DNA of 38,210 nt, taken from Gammaproteobacteria bacterium. GTDB taxonomy: Bacteria > Pseudomonadota > Gammaproteobacteria > Steroidobacterales > JABDLF01. This document shows, piece after piece, positions 8,395-18,032 of the stretch; the stretch's first letter is position 1; each line of letters starts with the position of its first letter. The position numbers and the translations under genes are program-made. The DNA lies in the NCBI GenBank assembly GCA_013003115.1, contig JABDLF010000006.1:1-38210 (forward strand). The letters are read 5' to 3'. Below the pieces are notes generated by a model. That model worked only from the letters and a program-made list of their open reading frames with translations. It did no database searches and had not been told where the DNA came from.

Positions 8395-9869
8395 GGTCTC
8401 GGCCCGTTGAAAGACGTGAAAAACGGCATGGGGGCAACGGCGTCGAGGCAGCCGGCGTCAAGATTGCCAAGACTTGCCTCGCTGACGTAGCGGGACATGA
8501 GCCGGGGCACGCAGCCAACGGGCGCAAGGATGTGCCCCATGTCTTTGCCAACGAGGTGCATGTGGTTGCTCAGGGTCTGCGCGGCGCGTTCCGCGTAGGC
8601 GGGCGGCGTGATGGGATCCGCCCCGCCCGAGAGCAGCAGCACCGGCAGATCAGAGCGCACCGGCTCCTTGAAGTCCGGGTCGATGGTGCCGCTCGGCCAA
8701 ACGTTGCAGATGTTCTGAAGCAGTTCGAGCTGGCCGGCGCCCAAATAAGTTTTCTTGAGCGCGTCAACATCAATGTCGTCGCTCCTGAGGAAAGGCACGT
8801 CTTCGGTACATACAACCGAGTTGTGCATGCCAAAGCTCAGCGCTTCGCTGAGGCTGGTTTCGATCATGATGGACTGCGCCGCGATCGGACCATAATGGCC
8901 GCGATTTGCGGCCTCGTGAATCAGCAGGGGCATTATTGCAACGCTTTCCGGTGCGTAGCTCAGCAAGCGCATGGCGATGGCGAAGCGGTCGTAGCCGAAT
9001 TCCACCTCGCGCTGCTCGCCCGTAACCGGGTCAGCGAGGCGAACACTTCGCGACTGCTCGCGAAGCTCGTTCTGCAGGCCGGCGAACAACGTGGCGATAT
9101 TCCCGAAACTTTCAACGCACGCGCTGGCGGCATCACATCGGAGGAACATGTTTTCCAGGGCCTGCTGCGCGGTAAGCGCGATGCCCGGGCCGAGGCTGAT
9201 GTCCGCCGGTACCACGCCGTCAAGGATGAGCGTGCGGACGCTGTCCGGATACTTGCGCAGGTAGTGCAAACCCACGCGCGTGCCGTAGCTGCCGCCGTAA
9301 ACGTTAAATGTCTCGTACCCCAAAGCCCTGCGCACGCGCTCGAGGTCGTCCACGGCGATGCTGGTCGTATAGAAGCGTGGGTCGGCCTCAAAACTGTCGA
9401 GACACAGCCGCAGCGAGGCCATCAGTGCCGCGGCGTCCGGCGAAGGTCCGAGCAGGGCCTCGTCCTCTTTGCATTCGAGGGGCGCGGATCGCCCGGTGCC
9501 GCGCTGGTCAACCAGCACAACGTCACGATCACGACGAACGAGCTCAAAAGCGCGGTGAAGATCAACGAAAGAGGTCGTGGCGGCCTGCCCCGGCCCACCG
9601 GCAAGAAAAGTAAACGCGTCCGTTGGTACTTCACTGCCCTCAGATTCGATTACCGCAACAAAAAGCGCGATCTCGCGGCCACCGGGGTCATCCGGATTTT
9701 CCGGCACGTTCAGATGACCGCAGCGTGCTCCCATGGCGGCAAAGCCGCCGCTCCCCGTTAATTCGCAGGGGGCAAGGTCAATTTTGCTTGCGGGCGCGGC
9801 ATCGGTAATTCGTGGCCAGAGTGCGGCTGTGAGGCACGCGACCAGCGTCGCGAAGTGATTTGACGTCAT
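8391..9869 (-). CDS. Secreted alpha/beta hydrolase, TAP/proline-iminopeptidase-like
   Basis: The 492-residue protein starts with a signal peptide (hydrophobic residues 6-19, probable cleavage near Ala24-Ala27). It shows the S33 peptidase pattern: oxyanion loop LAGGPGQAA (89-97), DQRGTGRS (121-128), nucleophile elbow GGSYGT (192-197, Ser194), Asp418 in SGGADPITPP and His446 in GHILAP, followed by a TAP-like C-terminus. Six or more cysteines suggest disulfides in the periplasm. It probably cleaves short peptides or esters. I start it at ATG 9869, where the signal peptide begins; the open frame extends further upstream without support. It is the first gene of an overlapping operon with an ABC-2 exporter, suggesting that hydrolase and exporter act on related compounds. 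Confidence 0.88.
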   Translation of the reverse strand: MTSNHFATLVACLTAALWPRITDAAPASKIDLAPCELTGSGGFAAMGARCGHLNVPENPDDPGGREIALFVAVIESEGSEVPTDAFTFLAGGPGQAATTSFVDLHRAFELVRRDRDVVLVDQRGTGRSAPLECKEDEALLGPSPDAAALMASLRLCLDSFEADPRFYTTSIAVDDLERVRRALGYETFNVYGGSYGTRVGLHYLRKYPDSVRTLILDGVVPADISLGPGIALTAQQALENMFLRCDAASACVESFGNIATLFAGLQNELREQSRSVRLADPVTGEQREVEFGYDRFAIAMRLLSYAPESVAIMPLLIHEAANRGHYGPIAAQSIMIETSLSEALSFGMHNSVVCTEDVPFLRSDDIDVDALKKTYLGAGQLELLQNICNVWPSGTIDPDFKEPVRSDLPVLLLSGGADPITPPAYAERAAQTLSNHMHLVGKDMGHILAPVGCVPRLMSRYVSEASLGNLDAGCLDAVAPMPFFTSFNGPRP

Positions 9870-9930
9870 TGTGAAAGAGCCTGAAAACACAGGGCCATCA
9901 TCATAGAGAGGACACGGCGGCCGGGCAACG

Positions 9931-9955
9931 AAAAAGGCCGCCCGAAGGCGGCCTT
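9931..9955 (-). terminator. Rho-independent terminator of the DUF4332 gene
   Basis: Read on the minus strand, a perfect 9-bp stem AAGGCCGCC / GGCGGCCTT with a TTCG loop is followed by TTTTT. It lies 23 bp after the DUF4332 stop and upstream of the hydrolase start, separating the two transcription units. Confidence 0.9.
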
Positions 9956-9978
9956 GTCGAAGCAATCGCGACGATTAC

Positions 9979-10386
9979 TCAGTGCGTGACCTTCGGCTGC
10001 AGCACTTTGGCCTGCGCCACCCAGCCCGCGATTACTTTCGCGCTCGGAACATTGCGTACGAGACGCTTCTGCTTATTAATGTCCGCCATTTTCTCTGCGA
10101 GGTTCTCGGCATTGCGGTTGCGAAGCTCCTTGACCGTGTCGACGCCCGCACACTCGAGCAGCTCGGCGTACTGGCTGGCGATGCCTTTCACACGGAACAG
10201 GTCCGCATGATTCACCCACTTGAGGATGTTGCCCTCGCTCAGCCCGGTCTTGGCGGCGATATGTTCGCGGCCTTTTTTCGTGCAGCCCATTTCGAGAAGC
10301 TGCTCCACGTTGCGGCAACCCGCGGCGCGCAGCTTTGCCCCGTAGGACGGGCCTACGCCCTCTATGTCTTCAATCTTCTTAGCCAT
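9979..10386 (-). CDS. DUF4332 helix-hairpin-helix protein
   Basis: The 135-residue protein begins with IEDIEGVGPSYGAKLRAAGCRNVEQLL, a helix-hairpin-helix motif of the type seen in DUF4332 proteins. A second related half follows (VKGIASQYAELLECAGVDTVKELR, residues 66-89). Such motifs usually bind DNA backbone without sequence preference, but no function is established for this family as far as I know. There is no signal peptide or membrane segment. The ATG at 10386 has GGGAG upstream at good spacing. It is monocistronic, with its own terminator at 9931-9955, and divergent from mnmG. Confidence 0.85.
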   Translation of the reverse strand: MAKKIEDIEGVGPSYGAKLRAAGCRNVEQLLEMGCTKKGREHIAAKTGLSEGNILKWVNHADLFRVKGIASQYAELLECAGVDTVKELRNRNAENLAEKMADINKQKRLVRNVPSAKVIAGWVAQAKVLQPKVTH

Positions 10387-10606
10387 TGTCGTGCTCCCAG
10401 GTCGTTGGATTTATTTGGGGTAAATCAAAAGTGCCCGGATTTTACGCATTCAGGGCCATAATTTCATGCTTGGCAATGCAAAACTTTGTAGCGATGAGGC
10501 CCGGAAGGTTGAATCGCTGGCTGCCGCCAGGTGTTTCCCGCGCTGGTGATTTCCATGGTGGCCGAATAAAATGGAGGGCTGTCCCACGCACCAGCAAGCA
10601 AAACCC

Positions 10607-12532
10607 ATGCAATACAGAGCCCGATACGACGTCATCGTGGTTGGCGGCGGACACGCCGGGACCGAGGCGGCGCTTGCCGCTGCGCGGGCCGGTGCGCGCA
10701 CTTTATTGCTGACGCACAACATCGAAACTATCGGCCAGATGAGCTGCAACCCGGCCATTGGCGGCATTGGCAAGGGCCATTTGGTGAAAGAAATAGATGC
10801 GTTGGGCGGCGTCATGGCAAAAGCCGCAGACCGCGCCGGCATCCATTTTCGAACGCTGAACGCCAGCAAGGGCCCTGCCGTGAGGGCGACGCGTGCACAG
10901 GCGGACCGCAGCCTCTATCGCCAGGCGATCAGGGAACTGGTCGACGCGCAAGCCGGGCTCGCGATTTTCCAGGGCGCGGTAGACGATCTCATCCTTGAGG
11001 GGGAGGTCGTTGCGGGCGTGATAACCAGCGCGGGTCTTCGCTTTGAGGCGCCGGCCGTGGTGCTGACCGTTGGAACATTTCTCGGCGGCCGCATTCACGT
11101 GGGCGAAGAAAAAAGCGAGGGTGGCCGCGCCGGTGATGCGCCCTCGAACGGGCTGGCCCAACGGATGCGCGAGCTGCCATTTCGCGTGCGTCGTCTCAAG
11201 ACTGGTACGCCGCCACGTATCGACGGCCGCAGCGTTGATTTCAGCAAACTCGCCGTTCAACATGGCGACGACCCGCGCCCCGTGTTTTCTTTCATCGGCC
11301 ACCAGGGCCAGCACCCTCGTCAAGTGCCGTGCCACATAACCCATACTAATGAGCGCACCCACGAGATAATTCGTGCGGCCCTGCACCGATCGCCGATGTT
11401 CACCGGTGCGATTGACGGCGTCGGCCCGCGCTACTGCCCGTCGGTTGAAGACAAGATTGTTCGCTTCGCCGAGAAGAACTCTCACCAGGTTTTTGTTGAG
11501 CCGGAGGGCCTCATCACCCGGGAGCTGTATCCAAACGGCATATCGACCAGCCTGCCTTACGAGGTGCAGCTCGCGTTTGTACGCAGCATGGAGGGCTTCG
11601 AGCGCGCACACATAACGCGAGCCGGCTACGCCATCGAATACGACTTCTTCGATCCTCGAGACCTGCGATATTCCCTGGAAACGCGCTTTATTAAGGGCCT
11701 TTATTTTGCGGGCCAGATTAACGGCACGACCGGTTACGAGGAGGCGGCCGCACAGGGGTTGCTGGCGGGGCTCAATGCCGCGCTGACCGTGCAGGGCAAG
11801 GACTCGTGGTGGCCGCGCCGGGATGAGGCGTATCTTGGCGTATTGATCGACGATCTCATCAGTCGCGGCACCAGCGAGCCCTATCGCATGTTTACCAGCC
11901 GCGCGGAGTATCGTCTCAGCCTGCGCGAAGACAACGCCGACTTAAGGCTTACCGAAAAAGGCCGCGAACTGGGCCTGGTCGACGATCACCGCTGGCGCGT
12001 GTTCGACATTCGCCGAGAAGCCATCGCGCGCGAAACCGCTCGCCTCGGGAAGCTGGTCGTGCACCCACAGGATGTGCCCGGAGACCTGGCCGCGCAGTTG
12101 TTCTCCGGCGGCCTTCAGCGCGAAGCGACGGCACTCGAATTGCTGAAGCGTCCGGGCGTGAGCTATGAATCGCTTGCGAGCATACCGAAGGTGGGGTTGT
12201 CAGATTGTCCAGACGGCATCGACGAGGCGCTAAGGGCGGGCGTGCACACCTCCATTGGCCGTCAGGTTGAAATTCACGCGCGCTACGCAGGCTACATCGA
12301 TCGCCAGCATGACGAGATCGAGCGTAGCCGCCGCAATGACGAACTCACCCTGCCTGCCGACATCGACTATGCGTCGGTGCGCGGCCTCTCGGCCGAAGTC
12401 AGCCAGAAACTCGAGGAGCGGCGGCCGGAAACACTTGGCCAGGCGGCCCGCATCCCCGGCATCACGCCCGCGGCAATCTCCCTGCTGCTCGTGCACCTCA
12501 AGAAACGCCGACCTCGGCGCATCGCCTCCTGA
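10607..12532 (+). CDS. mnmG: tRNA uridine-34 carboxymethylaminomethyl synthesis enzyme MnmG
   Basis: The 641-residue FAD protein (E. coli MnmG has 629) is the partner of MnmE in wobble-uridine modification. Visible are the FAD dinucleotide motif [16 protein letters not shown] near the N-terminus, [16 protein letters not shown], the tRNA-modification signatures GGRAGDAPS and [35 protein letters not shown] and the C-terminal [16 protein letters not shown]. The ATG at 10607 gives the family's usual N-terminus; the in-frame ATG at 10571 has a slightly better upstream GGTGG and would add 12 residues. In many bacteria rsmG and parAB follow mnmG; here oppA follows after 2 bp. Confidence 0.96.
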   Translation: MQYRARYDVIVVGGGHAGTEAALAAARAGARTLLLTHNIETIGQMSCNPAIGGIGKGHLVKEIDALGGVMAKAADRAGIHFRTLNASKGPAVRATRAQADRSLYRQAIRELVDAQAGLAIFQGAVDDLILEGEVVAGVITSAGLRFEAPAVVLTVGTFLGGRIHVGEEKSEGGRAGDAPSNGLAQRMRELPFRVRRLKTGTPPRIDGRSVDFSKLAVQHGDDPRPVFSFIGHQGQHPRQVPCHITHTNERTHEIIRAALHRSPMFTGAIDGVGPRYCPSVEDKIVRFAEKNSHQVFVEPEGLITRELYPNGISTSLPYEVQLAFVRSMEGFERAHITRAGYAIEYDFFDPRDLRYSLETRFIKGLYFAGQINGTTGYEEAAAQGLLAGLNAALTVQGKDSWWPRRDEAYLGVLIDDLISRGTSEPYRMFTSRAEYRLSLREDNADLRLTEKGRELGLVDDHRWRVFDIRREAIARETARLGKLVVHPQDVPGDLAAQLFSGGLQREATALELLKRPGVSYESLASIPKVGLSDCPDGIDEALRAGVHTSIGRQVEIHARYAGYIDRQHDEIERSRRNDELTLPADIDYASVRGLSAEVSQKLEERRPETLGQAARIPGITPAAISLLLVHLKKRRPRRIAS

Positions 12533-12534
12533 CT

Positions 12535-14175
12535 ATGAACATCCCGAGGCCCGTTCTGCCCGCGTTTCTGATCGCGGCGCTGGTTCTGGCAGCCTGCGGC
12601 GGGGACAGTGGGCAGGGCGCCGAGCCCGGGCTGTCGAGCACTGACGGGGCGGCATCGCAGATGACCTTTCGTCGTGGCAATGGCGGCGACCCCGACTCCC
12701 TTGATCCACATCGCTCCGAGGGCACGTCGTCCGGGTCAATCCTGCGAGACCTCTTCGAGGGCCTGGTTGGTGAGACGGTGGCGGCCGAGCTGCGGCCCGG
12801 CGGCGCGCGCAAATGGGAGATCAGCGAAGACGGCCTCAGCTACACGTTCTATCTGCATGAGGACGCCCGCTGGTCGAACGGCGATGCAGTGGTGGCGGAG
12901 GACTACGCGTTTGGTTTGCGCAGAAGCGTAAGCCCCGGCACGGCGTCATCTTACGCGCAGCTTCTGAATCCGGTTAAGAACGCTGCCGCCGTGATTGCCG
13001 GCACGCTGCCGCCGGAAGCGCTGGGCGTTAGCGTGATTGATGATCACACCCTGCGCATTGAACTGGAATCACCAACGCCGTACTTGCTGGGCATGTTGAC
13101 CCATACGTCCACGTTTCCGGTGCACCGGCAGAGCCTGGCGGCGCACGGCGACCAGTTCACGCGCCCCGGCAAGCTGGTGAGCAACGGCCCCTACATGCTT
13201 GATGAATACGTCGCGCAGTCGCACATCAGAATTAAAAAGAACCCGCACTATCGCGAGCGCGACAAAGTTGCCATCGACACGGTTTACTATTTCAACACCG
13301 AGGATCGCAACGCTGAACTGAAGCGCTATCGCGCCGATGAGCTGGACTACACGTTCGAAATCCCCACCACCCAGCTCAAGTGGATCCGCGAGCACCTCGG
13401 CGGGGAGCTCAGGTCCGCGCCGTACCTCAGTGTTTACTACTATATTTTTAACCTTGAAAAACCGCCGTTCAAAGACAACAAGGCGCTGCGCCAGGCGCTC
13501 AGCATGGCCGTTGATCGAAAGACACTGGTGGAAAAAGTGACCGGGGTTGGCGAGGTTGCGGCCTATGGTTTCGTGCCGCCGGGCGTGTATGGGCACGAGC
13601 CGGTTGAGTACGAGTGGGCCAGTCTCTCCGACGCCCAGAGGATTCAGCGCGCGCAGGAGCTGTACGAGCAGGCCGGCTATTCACGAATGGCGCCCCTCAA
13701 AACCGAAATCCGCTACAACACCAGCGAAAACCACAAAAAAATCGCGGTGGCCATCGCCGCCATGTGGAAGCAGGCGCTGGGCGTTGAAACCACGCTGGTC
13801 AACGAAGAGTGGAAGGTGTTTCTGCAAACGCGCAAAAAGCGTGACGCATGGGAGGTCTTTCGCTTCAGCTGGGTGGGCGACTATAACGACGCCAACACCT
13901 TTCTCGAGATCATGCACTCCCGGCACGGACAGAACGACGCCGGCTACAGCGACAAGCCGTTTGATGAGCTGCTTGGGCAGGCCGCACTGGAGACCGACAT
14001 GCCCGCGCGCGCCCTGCTGCTGCGCCAGGCGGAACAGCGCATGCTGTCTGACTATCCCGTCATGCCGCTGTACTTTTACGTCAGCAAGCACCTGGTCAAG
14101 CCGTGGGTAAAGGGCTATCAGCCGAACATCATGAACCGCGACCAGTCGCGCTACTATCGCGTCGAGAAAGACTAG
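12535..14175 (+). CDS. oppA: Oligopeptide ABC transporter substrate-binding lipoprotein OppA
   Basis: The 546-residue protein has a lipoprotein signal (LVLAAC, Cys21 the lipid-modified residue) and a family 5 solute-binding domain. Typical stretches are the opening FRRGNGGDPDSLDPHRSEG, the YTFYLHEDARWSNGD segment, LVSNGPYMLDEY, and KALRQALSMAVDRKTLV. It binds peptides in the periplasm for import by OppBCDF. Its ATG lies 2 bp after the mnmG stop and no ribosome-binding site is visible, so translation is probably coupled to mnmG or aided by it. A hairpin follows the stop before oppB. Assignment to oligopeptides rather than dipeptides rests on family resemblance and gene order. Confidence 0.93.
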   Translation: MNIPRPVLPAFLIAALVLAACGGDSGQGAEPGLSSTDGAASQMTFRRGNGGDPDSLDPHRSEGTSSGSILRDLFEGLVGETVAAELRPGGARKWEISEDGLSYTFYLHEDARWSNGDAVVAEDYAFGLRRSVSPGTASSYAQLLNPVKNAAAVIAGTLPPEALGVSVIDDHTLRIELESPTPYLLGMLTHTSTFPVHRQSLAAHGDQFTRPGKLVSNGPYMLDEYVAQSHIRIKKNPHYRERDKVAIDTVYYFNTEDRNAELKRYRADELDYTFEIPTTQLKWIREHLGGELRSAPYLSVYYYIFNLEKPPFKDNKALRQALSMAVDRKTLVEKVTGVGEVAAYGFVPPGVYGHEPVEYEWASLSDAQRIQRAQELYEQAGYSRMAPLKTEIRYNTSENHKKIAVAIAAMWKQALGVETTLVNEEWKVFLQTRKKRDAWEVFRFSWVGDYNDANTFLEIMHSRHGQNDAGYSDKPFDELLGQAALETDMPARALLLRQAEQRMLSDYPVMPLYFYVSKHLVKPWVKGYQPNIMNRDQSRYYRVEKD

Positions 14176-14186
14176 CGGGGCGCGGG

Positions 14187-14216
14187 GTCAGCGGGGGATC
14201 ACCGCGGCCTGCTGAC
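14187..14216 (+). other. Intercistronic hairpin between oppA and oppB
   Basis: GTCAGC and GCTGAC are perfectly complementary around an 18-base GC-rich interior. No T-run follows, so it is not a standard terminator. In other binding-protein operons, such hairpins protect the upstream message and raise the amount of binding protein relative to the permease; that role here is inference. Confidence 0.45.
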
Positions 14217-14265
14217 ACGGCGGTGTTATGATCGCCGACGCTCTAAACGATACAAGGGCTCGCCC

Positions 14266-15195
14266 GTGTTGCGTTACGCTGTGCGCCGGATACTCGGCGC
14301 GATACCCACACTACTGCTGCTCATTGCGCTGGCTTTCGCGCTGGTGCGCGCGGCGCCCGGGGGGCCTTTTGATACTGAGCGCAATCTTGCGCCGGAGATC
14401 GAGGCCAATCTTGAGCGGGCCTATCACCTCGATGAGCCGTTACCGAAACAGTTTCTTCGTTACCTCGGCAATCTTCTGCGCGGCGATTTCGGCCCTTCAT
14501 TTCAATATCGGGACTACACGGTTAACGAACTGATAGCTGCCGGCTTTCCCGTGTCCCTGCGCCTTGGCGTCGGTGCCATGCTCCTTGCGCTGTTGGTTGG
14601 TACCAGCGTGGGCGTGTTTGCCGCGCTCAGGCAAAACACGATTTTTGACCATGGTGCGATGACCTTCGCCATGACCGGGATATCGGTTCCAAACTTTGTG
14701 ATGGCGCCGCTTTTGATTCTCTGCTTTGCGGTCTACCTTGGATGGTTGCCTGCTGGCGGTCTTGGTGGCGACACGCTGCAATCCACACACATGATACTGC
14801 CTGTTATCACGCTTGCCTTGCCGCAGATCGCCTACATTGCACGACTGACCCGTGGCAGCATGATCGAGGTTTTGCGCAGCGATTTTATCCGCACTGCGCG
14901 CGCAAAAGGACTACCGGTGCGCAGCATCATTCTTCGTCACGCGCTTAAGCCAGCCTTGCTGCCCGTAGTTTCATACCTGGGACCCGCGACGGCCGGCATT
15001 ATCACCGGGTCCGTGGTTATCGAGCAGATTTTCGGTCTGCCCGGACTTGGTCGCTATTTTGTTCAGGGTGCGCTCAACAGGGATTACACGCTGGTGATGG
15101 GCGTCGTCGTGTTTTTCGGCGTATTGATTGTGCTGTTTAACCTGTTGGTGGACCTGGTTTATGCGCTGCTTGATCCCCGGGTGCGGCACTCGTGA
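14266..15195 (+). CDS. oppB: Oligopeptide ABC transporter permease OppB
   Basis: The 309-residue permease has the N-terminal LRYAVRRILGAIPTLLLLIALAF helix typical of OppB/DppB and about six membrane segments. The EAA-loop region runs SDFIRTARAKGLPVRSIILRHALKPALLP (about residues 206-234), the site that contacts the ATPases. The GTG at 14266 is supported by AAGGG about 8 bp upstream. The stop overlaps the oppC start by 4 bp (GTGA). Confidence 0.94.
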   Translation: MLRYAVRRILGAIPTLLLLIALAFALVRAAPGGPFDTERNLAPEIEANLERAYHLDEPLPKQFLRYLGNLLRGDFGPSFQYRDYTVNELIAAGFPVSLRLGVGAMLLALLVGTSVGVFAALRQNTIFDHGAMTFAMTGISVPNFVMAPLLILCFAVYLGWLPAGGLGGDTLQSTHMILPVITLALPQIAYIARLTRGSMIEVLRSDFIRTARAKGLPVRSIILRHALKPALLPVVSYLGPATAGIITGSVVIEQIFGLPGLGRYFVQGALNRDYTLVMGVVVFFGVLIVLFNLLVDLVYALLDPRVRHS

Positions 15196-16070
15196 ACAGC
15201 GTCGCACCGCCAGTTATAGTTGCGGGCCGCAGCCTGTGGCAGGATGCGCTGCGCCGACTCACCGGCAACCGCGCAGCACTGCTGAGCGCGCTCATATTGC
15301 TGCTCATGTTCGTGCTGGTTTTTATCGGCCCGCAGCTCGCTCCTTATTCCTTCGACGAGGCAGACTTTTCGAAGGTATCCCAGCCGCCGTCTCTTGAAGA
15401 CGGGCATATCTTCGGCACCGACTCGGTTGGGCGCGACCTGTTCGTGCGCACGCTCTATGGCGGCAGGGTTTCGCTGATGGTTGGTTTAGCGGCAACCCTC
15501 GTGAGCCTGCTTATCGGGGTTAGCTATGGCGCAACGGCGGGCTACATCGGTGGCAAAGTCGACGGCCTGATGATGCGGGCGGTAGACATTCTATACGCGC
15601 TGCCGTTCATGTTCTTCGTCATCATGCTTATGGTCGTGTTTGGCCGGAATCTGTTCCTGATTTTTGTCGCCATCGGCGCGATAACCTGGCTCGACATGGC
15701 GCGCATAGTGCGAGGCCAGACCCTGAGCCTTAAGCACCGGGAGTTTGTGGCAGCGGCGCAGTCTTATGGCGCGTCGACATTCAGCATCATTCGCCGCCAT
15801 ATCGTGCCCAACCTGCTGGGCGTGGTCATGGTATACGTCACGCTGACCATTCCGCGAGTCATACTCGTGGAGTCGTTTCTCAGCTTCCTTGGGCTTGGTG
15901 TGCAGGAGCCGCTGACTTCCTGGGGAGCGCTGGTCAACGAGGGTGCGCAGGAGCTCGAGAGCTCACCGTGGATGCTGATCTTTCCGGCAGGGTTCCTGGC
16001 CACCACCCTGTTCTGCTTCAATTTCATCGGCGACGGACTGCGCGACGCTCTCGACCCGAGGGATCGATAG
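15192..16070 (+). CDS. oppC: Oligopeptide ABC transporter permease OppC
   Basis: The 292-residue permease has an N-terminal helix (about residues 28-48), the OppC/DppC-type segment HIFGTDSVGRDLFVRTLYGGRVSL (about 73-97), and the EAA loop LKHREFVAAAQSYGASTFSIIRRHIVPN (about 180-207). It forms the membrane channel with OppB. It starts at GTG 15192, overlapping oppB, and ends 1 bp before oppD, so expression is tightly coupled. Confidence 0.94.
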   Translation: MNSVAPPVIVAGRSLWQDALRRLTGNRAALLSALILLLMFVLVFIGPQLAPYSFDEADFSKVSQPPSLEDGHIFGTDSVGRDLFVRTLYGGRVSLMVGLAATLVSLLIGVSYGATAGYIGGKVDGLMMRAVDILYALPFMFFVIMLMVVFGRNLFLIFVAIGAITWLDMARIVRGQTLSLKHREFVAAAQSYGASTFSIIRRHIVPNLLGVVMVYVTLTIPRVILVESFLSFLGLGVQEPLTSWGALVNEGAQELESSPWMLIFPAGFLATTLFCFNFIGDGLRDALDPRDR

Positions 16071-16071
16071 C

Positions 16072-17034
16072 ATGATCCTCGAAGTCGCCGACCTCAATGT
16101 CCGTTTCAATACGCCCGAGGGCGATCTGCACGCCGTCAACGGGCTTGGCTTCAGTGTCGCCAAAGGCCGCACCCTCGGCATCGTGGGAGAGTCGGGTTCG
16201 GGGAAGAGCCAGAGCGTGCTCGCGATGATGGGGCTGCTTGCCGGCAACGGCAGCGCCGCGGGAAGCGTGCGCTTTGACGGCAAAGAGATTCTGAACCTGC
16301 CGCCGCGGCAGATGAACAAGCTGCGCGGCATGCGAATCGCCATGATATTTCAGGACCCGATGACTTCGCTTAATCCCTACCTGCGCATCGGCACCCAGAT
16401 GATGGAAGTGCTTGAGCAGCACAAGGGCATGAAGCGGGCAGATGCCCGTGAACGCAGCGTCGAAATGCTCCGCTCGGTTCATATTTCTGATCCCGGCGCG
16501 CGCTTTGCCAGCTATCCGCACGAACTTTCCGGGGGCATGCGACAGCGGGTCATGATCGCCATGGCCTTGCTGTGTGACCCTGACCTGCTGATCGCGGACG
16601 AGCCAACCACGGCGCTCGATGTCACCGTCCAGGCACAGATCCTCGGGTTGCTAAAAGAGCTGCAGGCGGAGCTCCACACCGCCGTAATTCTTATCACCCA
16701 TGACCTCGGCGTGGTAGCTGGCAGCTGCGACGATGTGCTGGTGATTTACGGGGGCCAGGTGATGGAGCGCGGTCCCGTCGACGAGATTTTCTATGCGCCC
16801 CGCCATCCCTACACGCGGGGACTGCTGAGCTCCATGCCATCGCAGGGTGCAAACAAGCATGCGCCGCTGACCGTGATCAAAGGGAGCCCGCCGGATTTGC
16901 GCTGCCTGCCGGCAGGGTGCCCATTTGTCGCACGCTGCGACCAGCGCCTGAACATCTGTGAATCCGAAAGGCCTGGGCAGTTCAGCGTCGGTACCGGTCA
17001 CCTGAGCGCCTGTCACCTTGAGAGTGCGTCGTGA
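16072..17034 (+). CDS. oppD: Oligopeptide ABC transporter ATPase OppD
   Basis: The 320-residue ATPase has Walker [11 protein letters not shown] (residues 39-48), signature LSGGMRQRV, Walker [11 protein letters not shown] and a switch His in ITHDLGVV. The C-terminal oligopeptide-type extension contains cysteines in [19 protein letters not shown]. In DppD/OppD relatives such cysteines bind an iron-sulfur cluster; here that is inference. Its stop overlaps the oppF GTG by 4 bp. Confidence 0.95.
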   Translation: MILEVADLNVRFNTPEGDLHAVNGLGFSVAKGRTLGIVGESGSGKSQSVLAMMGLLAGNGSAAGSVRFDGKEILNLPPRQMNKLRGMRIAMIFQDPMTSLNPYLRIGTQMMEVLEQHKGMKRADARERSVEMLRSVHISDPGARFASYPHELSGGMRQRVMIAMALLCDPDLLIADEPTTALDVTVQAQILGLLKELQAELHTAVILITHDLGVVAGSCDDVLVIYGGQVMERGPVDEIFYAPRHPYTRGLLSSMPSQGANKHAPLTVIKGSPPDLRCLPAGCPFVARCDQRLNICESERPGQFSVGTGHLSACHLESAS

Positions 17035-18032
17035 GCGAGTCCGTGCTGAGCGTTTACGACCTTAGCGTTGATTTCATGCTTCCTGGAGAAGGGTTTTTCA
17101 GCAAGGCGCGCCGGCTGCGCGCCGTGGACGCAGTGAGCCTCGAACTTAAACACGGTGAAACCCTGGGGGTCGTAGGCGAGTCCGGGTGCGGCAAGTCGAC
17201 CCTTGCGCGCGCGATTCTGGGGCTCGTACCAGCCAGTGCGGGCGTGGTGACCTTTATGGGGCATTCGCTGTCCGACAGCGACTTAAAAACACTTCGACGA
17301 CGGCGCCGCGAACTGCAGCTGATATTCCAGGACCCACTTGCCTCGCTCAACCCGCGCATGAGTGTCGGGCGGCTCGTCGCCGAGCCGCTGCAGGTCCACT
17401 TCCCGGATATGCTGCGCAAGGATCGCGAGGCTCGTGTGTTAAATGCGATGCAGCAGGTCGGGCTGACCCGGGACCTGGTCAACCGCTATCCCCACGAGTT
17501 TTCCGGAGGTCAGTGTCAGCGCATAGGCATTGCGCGTGCGCTGGTGCTGCAACCGAAGGTCATCATTTGCGACGAACCCGTCAGTGCGCTGGACGTGTCA
17601 GTGCGGGCGCAGATTATCAACCTGCTGACAGGGCTACGTGACGAACTGGGCTTGTCGCTGATTTTTATTGCGCACGACCTCGGTGTAGTACGGCATATCA
17701 GCGACCGCGTGATGGTTATGTACCTGGGTCGGGTGGTGGAATGCGCGCCGGCTGAGGCCCTGTTTGAGTCGCCAGGTCATCCCTACACGCAGGCCCTGAT
17801 CGCCGCGGTCCCGGTCGCCGACCCCAAAACCCAGCGAGAGCGCCTGCCCGAAGCGATGGCCGGTGAGGTGCCGTCTCCGCTCTCGCCACCTTCGGGCTGT
17901 GCTTTTCGTACGCGCTGCCCCTGGGCAATCGAAAAGTGCGCTGCAACGGCGCCCGCACTCAGGCCCTTTGCCAACGGCGAGGTGGCGTGTCATCGCCTCG
18001 AAGAAATCCATGGCTCGCAGCCGGCTGGCTAG
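17031..18032 (+). CDS. oppF: Oligopeptide ABC transporter ATPase OppF
   Basis: The 333-residue ATPase pairs with OppD. It shows Walker A GESGCGKST (about residues 48-56), FSGGQCQRIGIARAL, Walker B ICDEPVSALD and IAHDLGVVRH. The C-terminal extension reads GCAFRTRCPWAIEKC, again with clustered cysteines. The protein starts with GTG at 17031 overlapping oppD, and the gene ends the mnmG-opp transcription unit. Its stop overlaps the convergent DUF945 gene by 4 bp. Confidence 0.95.
   Translation: MSESVLSVYDLSVDFMLPGEGFFSKARRLRAVDAVSLELKHGETLGVVGESGCGKSTLARAILGLVPASAGVVTFMGHSLSDSDLKTLRRRRRELQLIFQDPLASLNPRMSVGRLVAEPLQVHFPDMLRKDREARVLNAMQQVGLTRDLVNRYPHEFSGGQCQRIGIARALVLQPKVIICDEPVSALDVSVRAQIINLLTGLRDELGLSLIFIAHDLGVVRHISDRVMVMYLGRVVECAPAEALFESPGHPYTQALIAAVPVADPKTQRERLPEAMAGEVPSPLSPPSGCAFRTRCPWAIEKCAATAPALRPFANGEVACHRLEEIHGSQPAG

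Noticed and set aside
8532-9761. 409-codon plus-strand open frame
   Set aside because: It is antisense to the S33 hydrolase, whose catalytic motifs are intact; the antisense product has no recognisable domain.
14212-14232. CTGACA and TATGAT as a promoter for oppB
   Set aside because: The spacing is only 9 bp, too short for a sigma-70 promoter; oppB is better explained by read-through from oppA.
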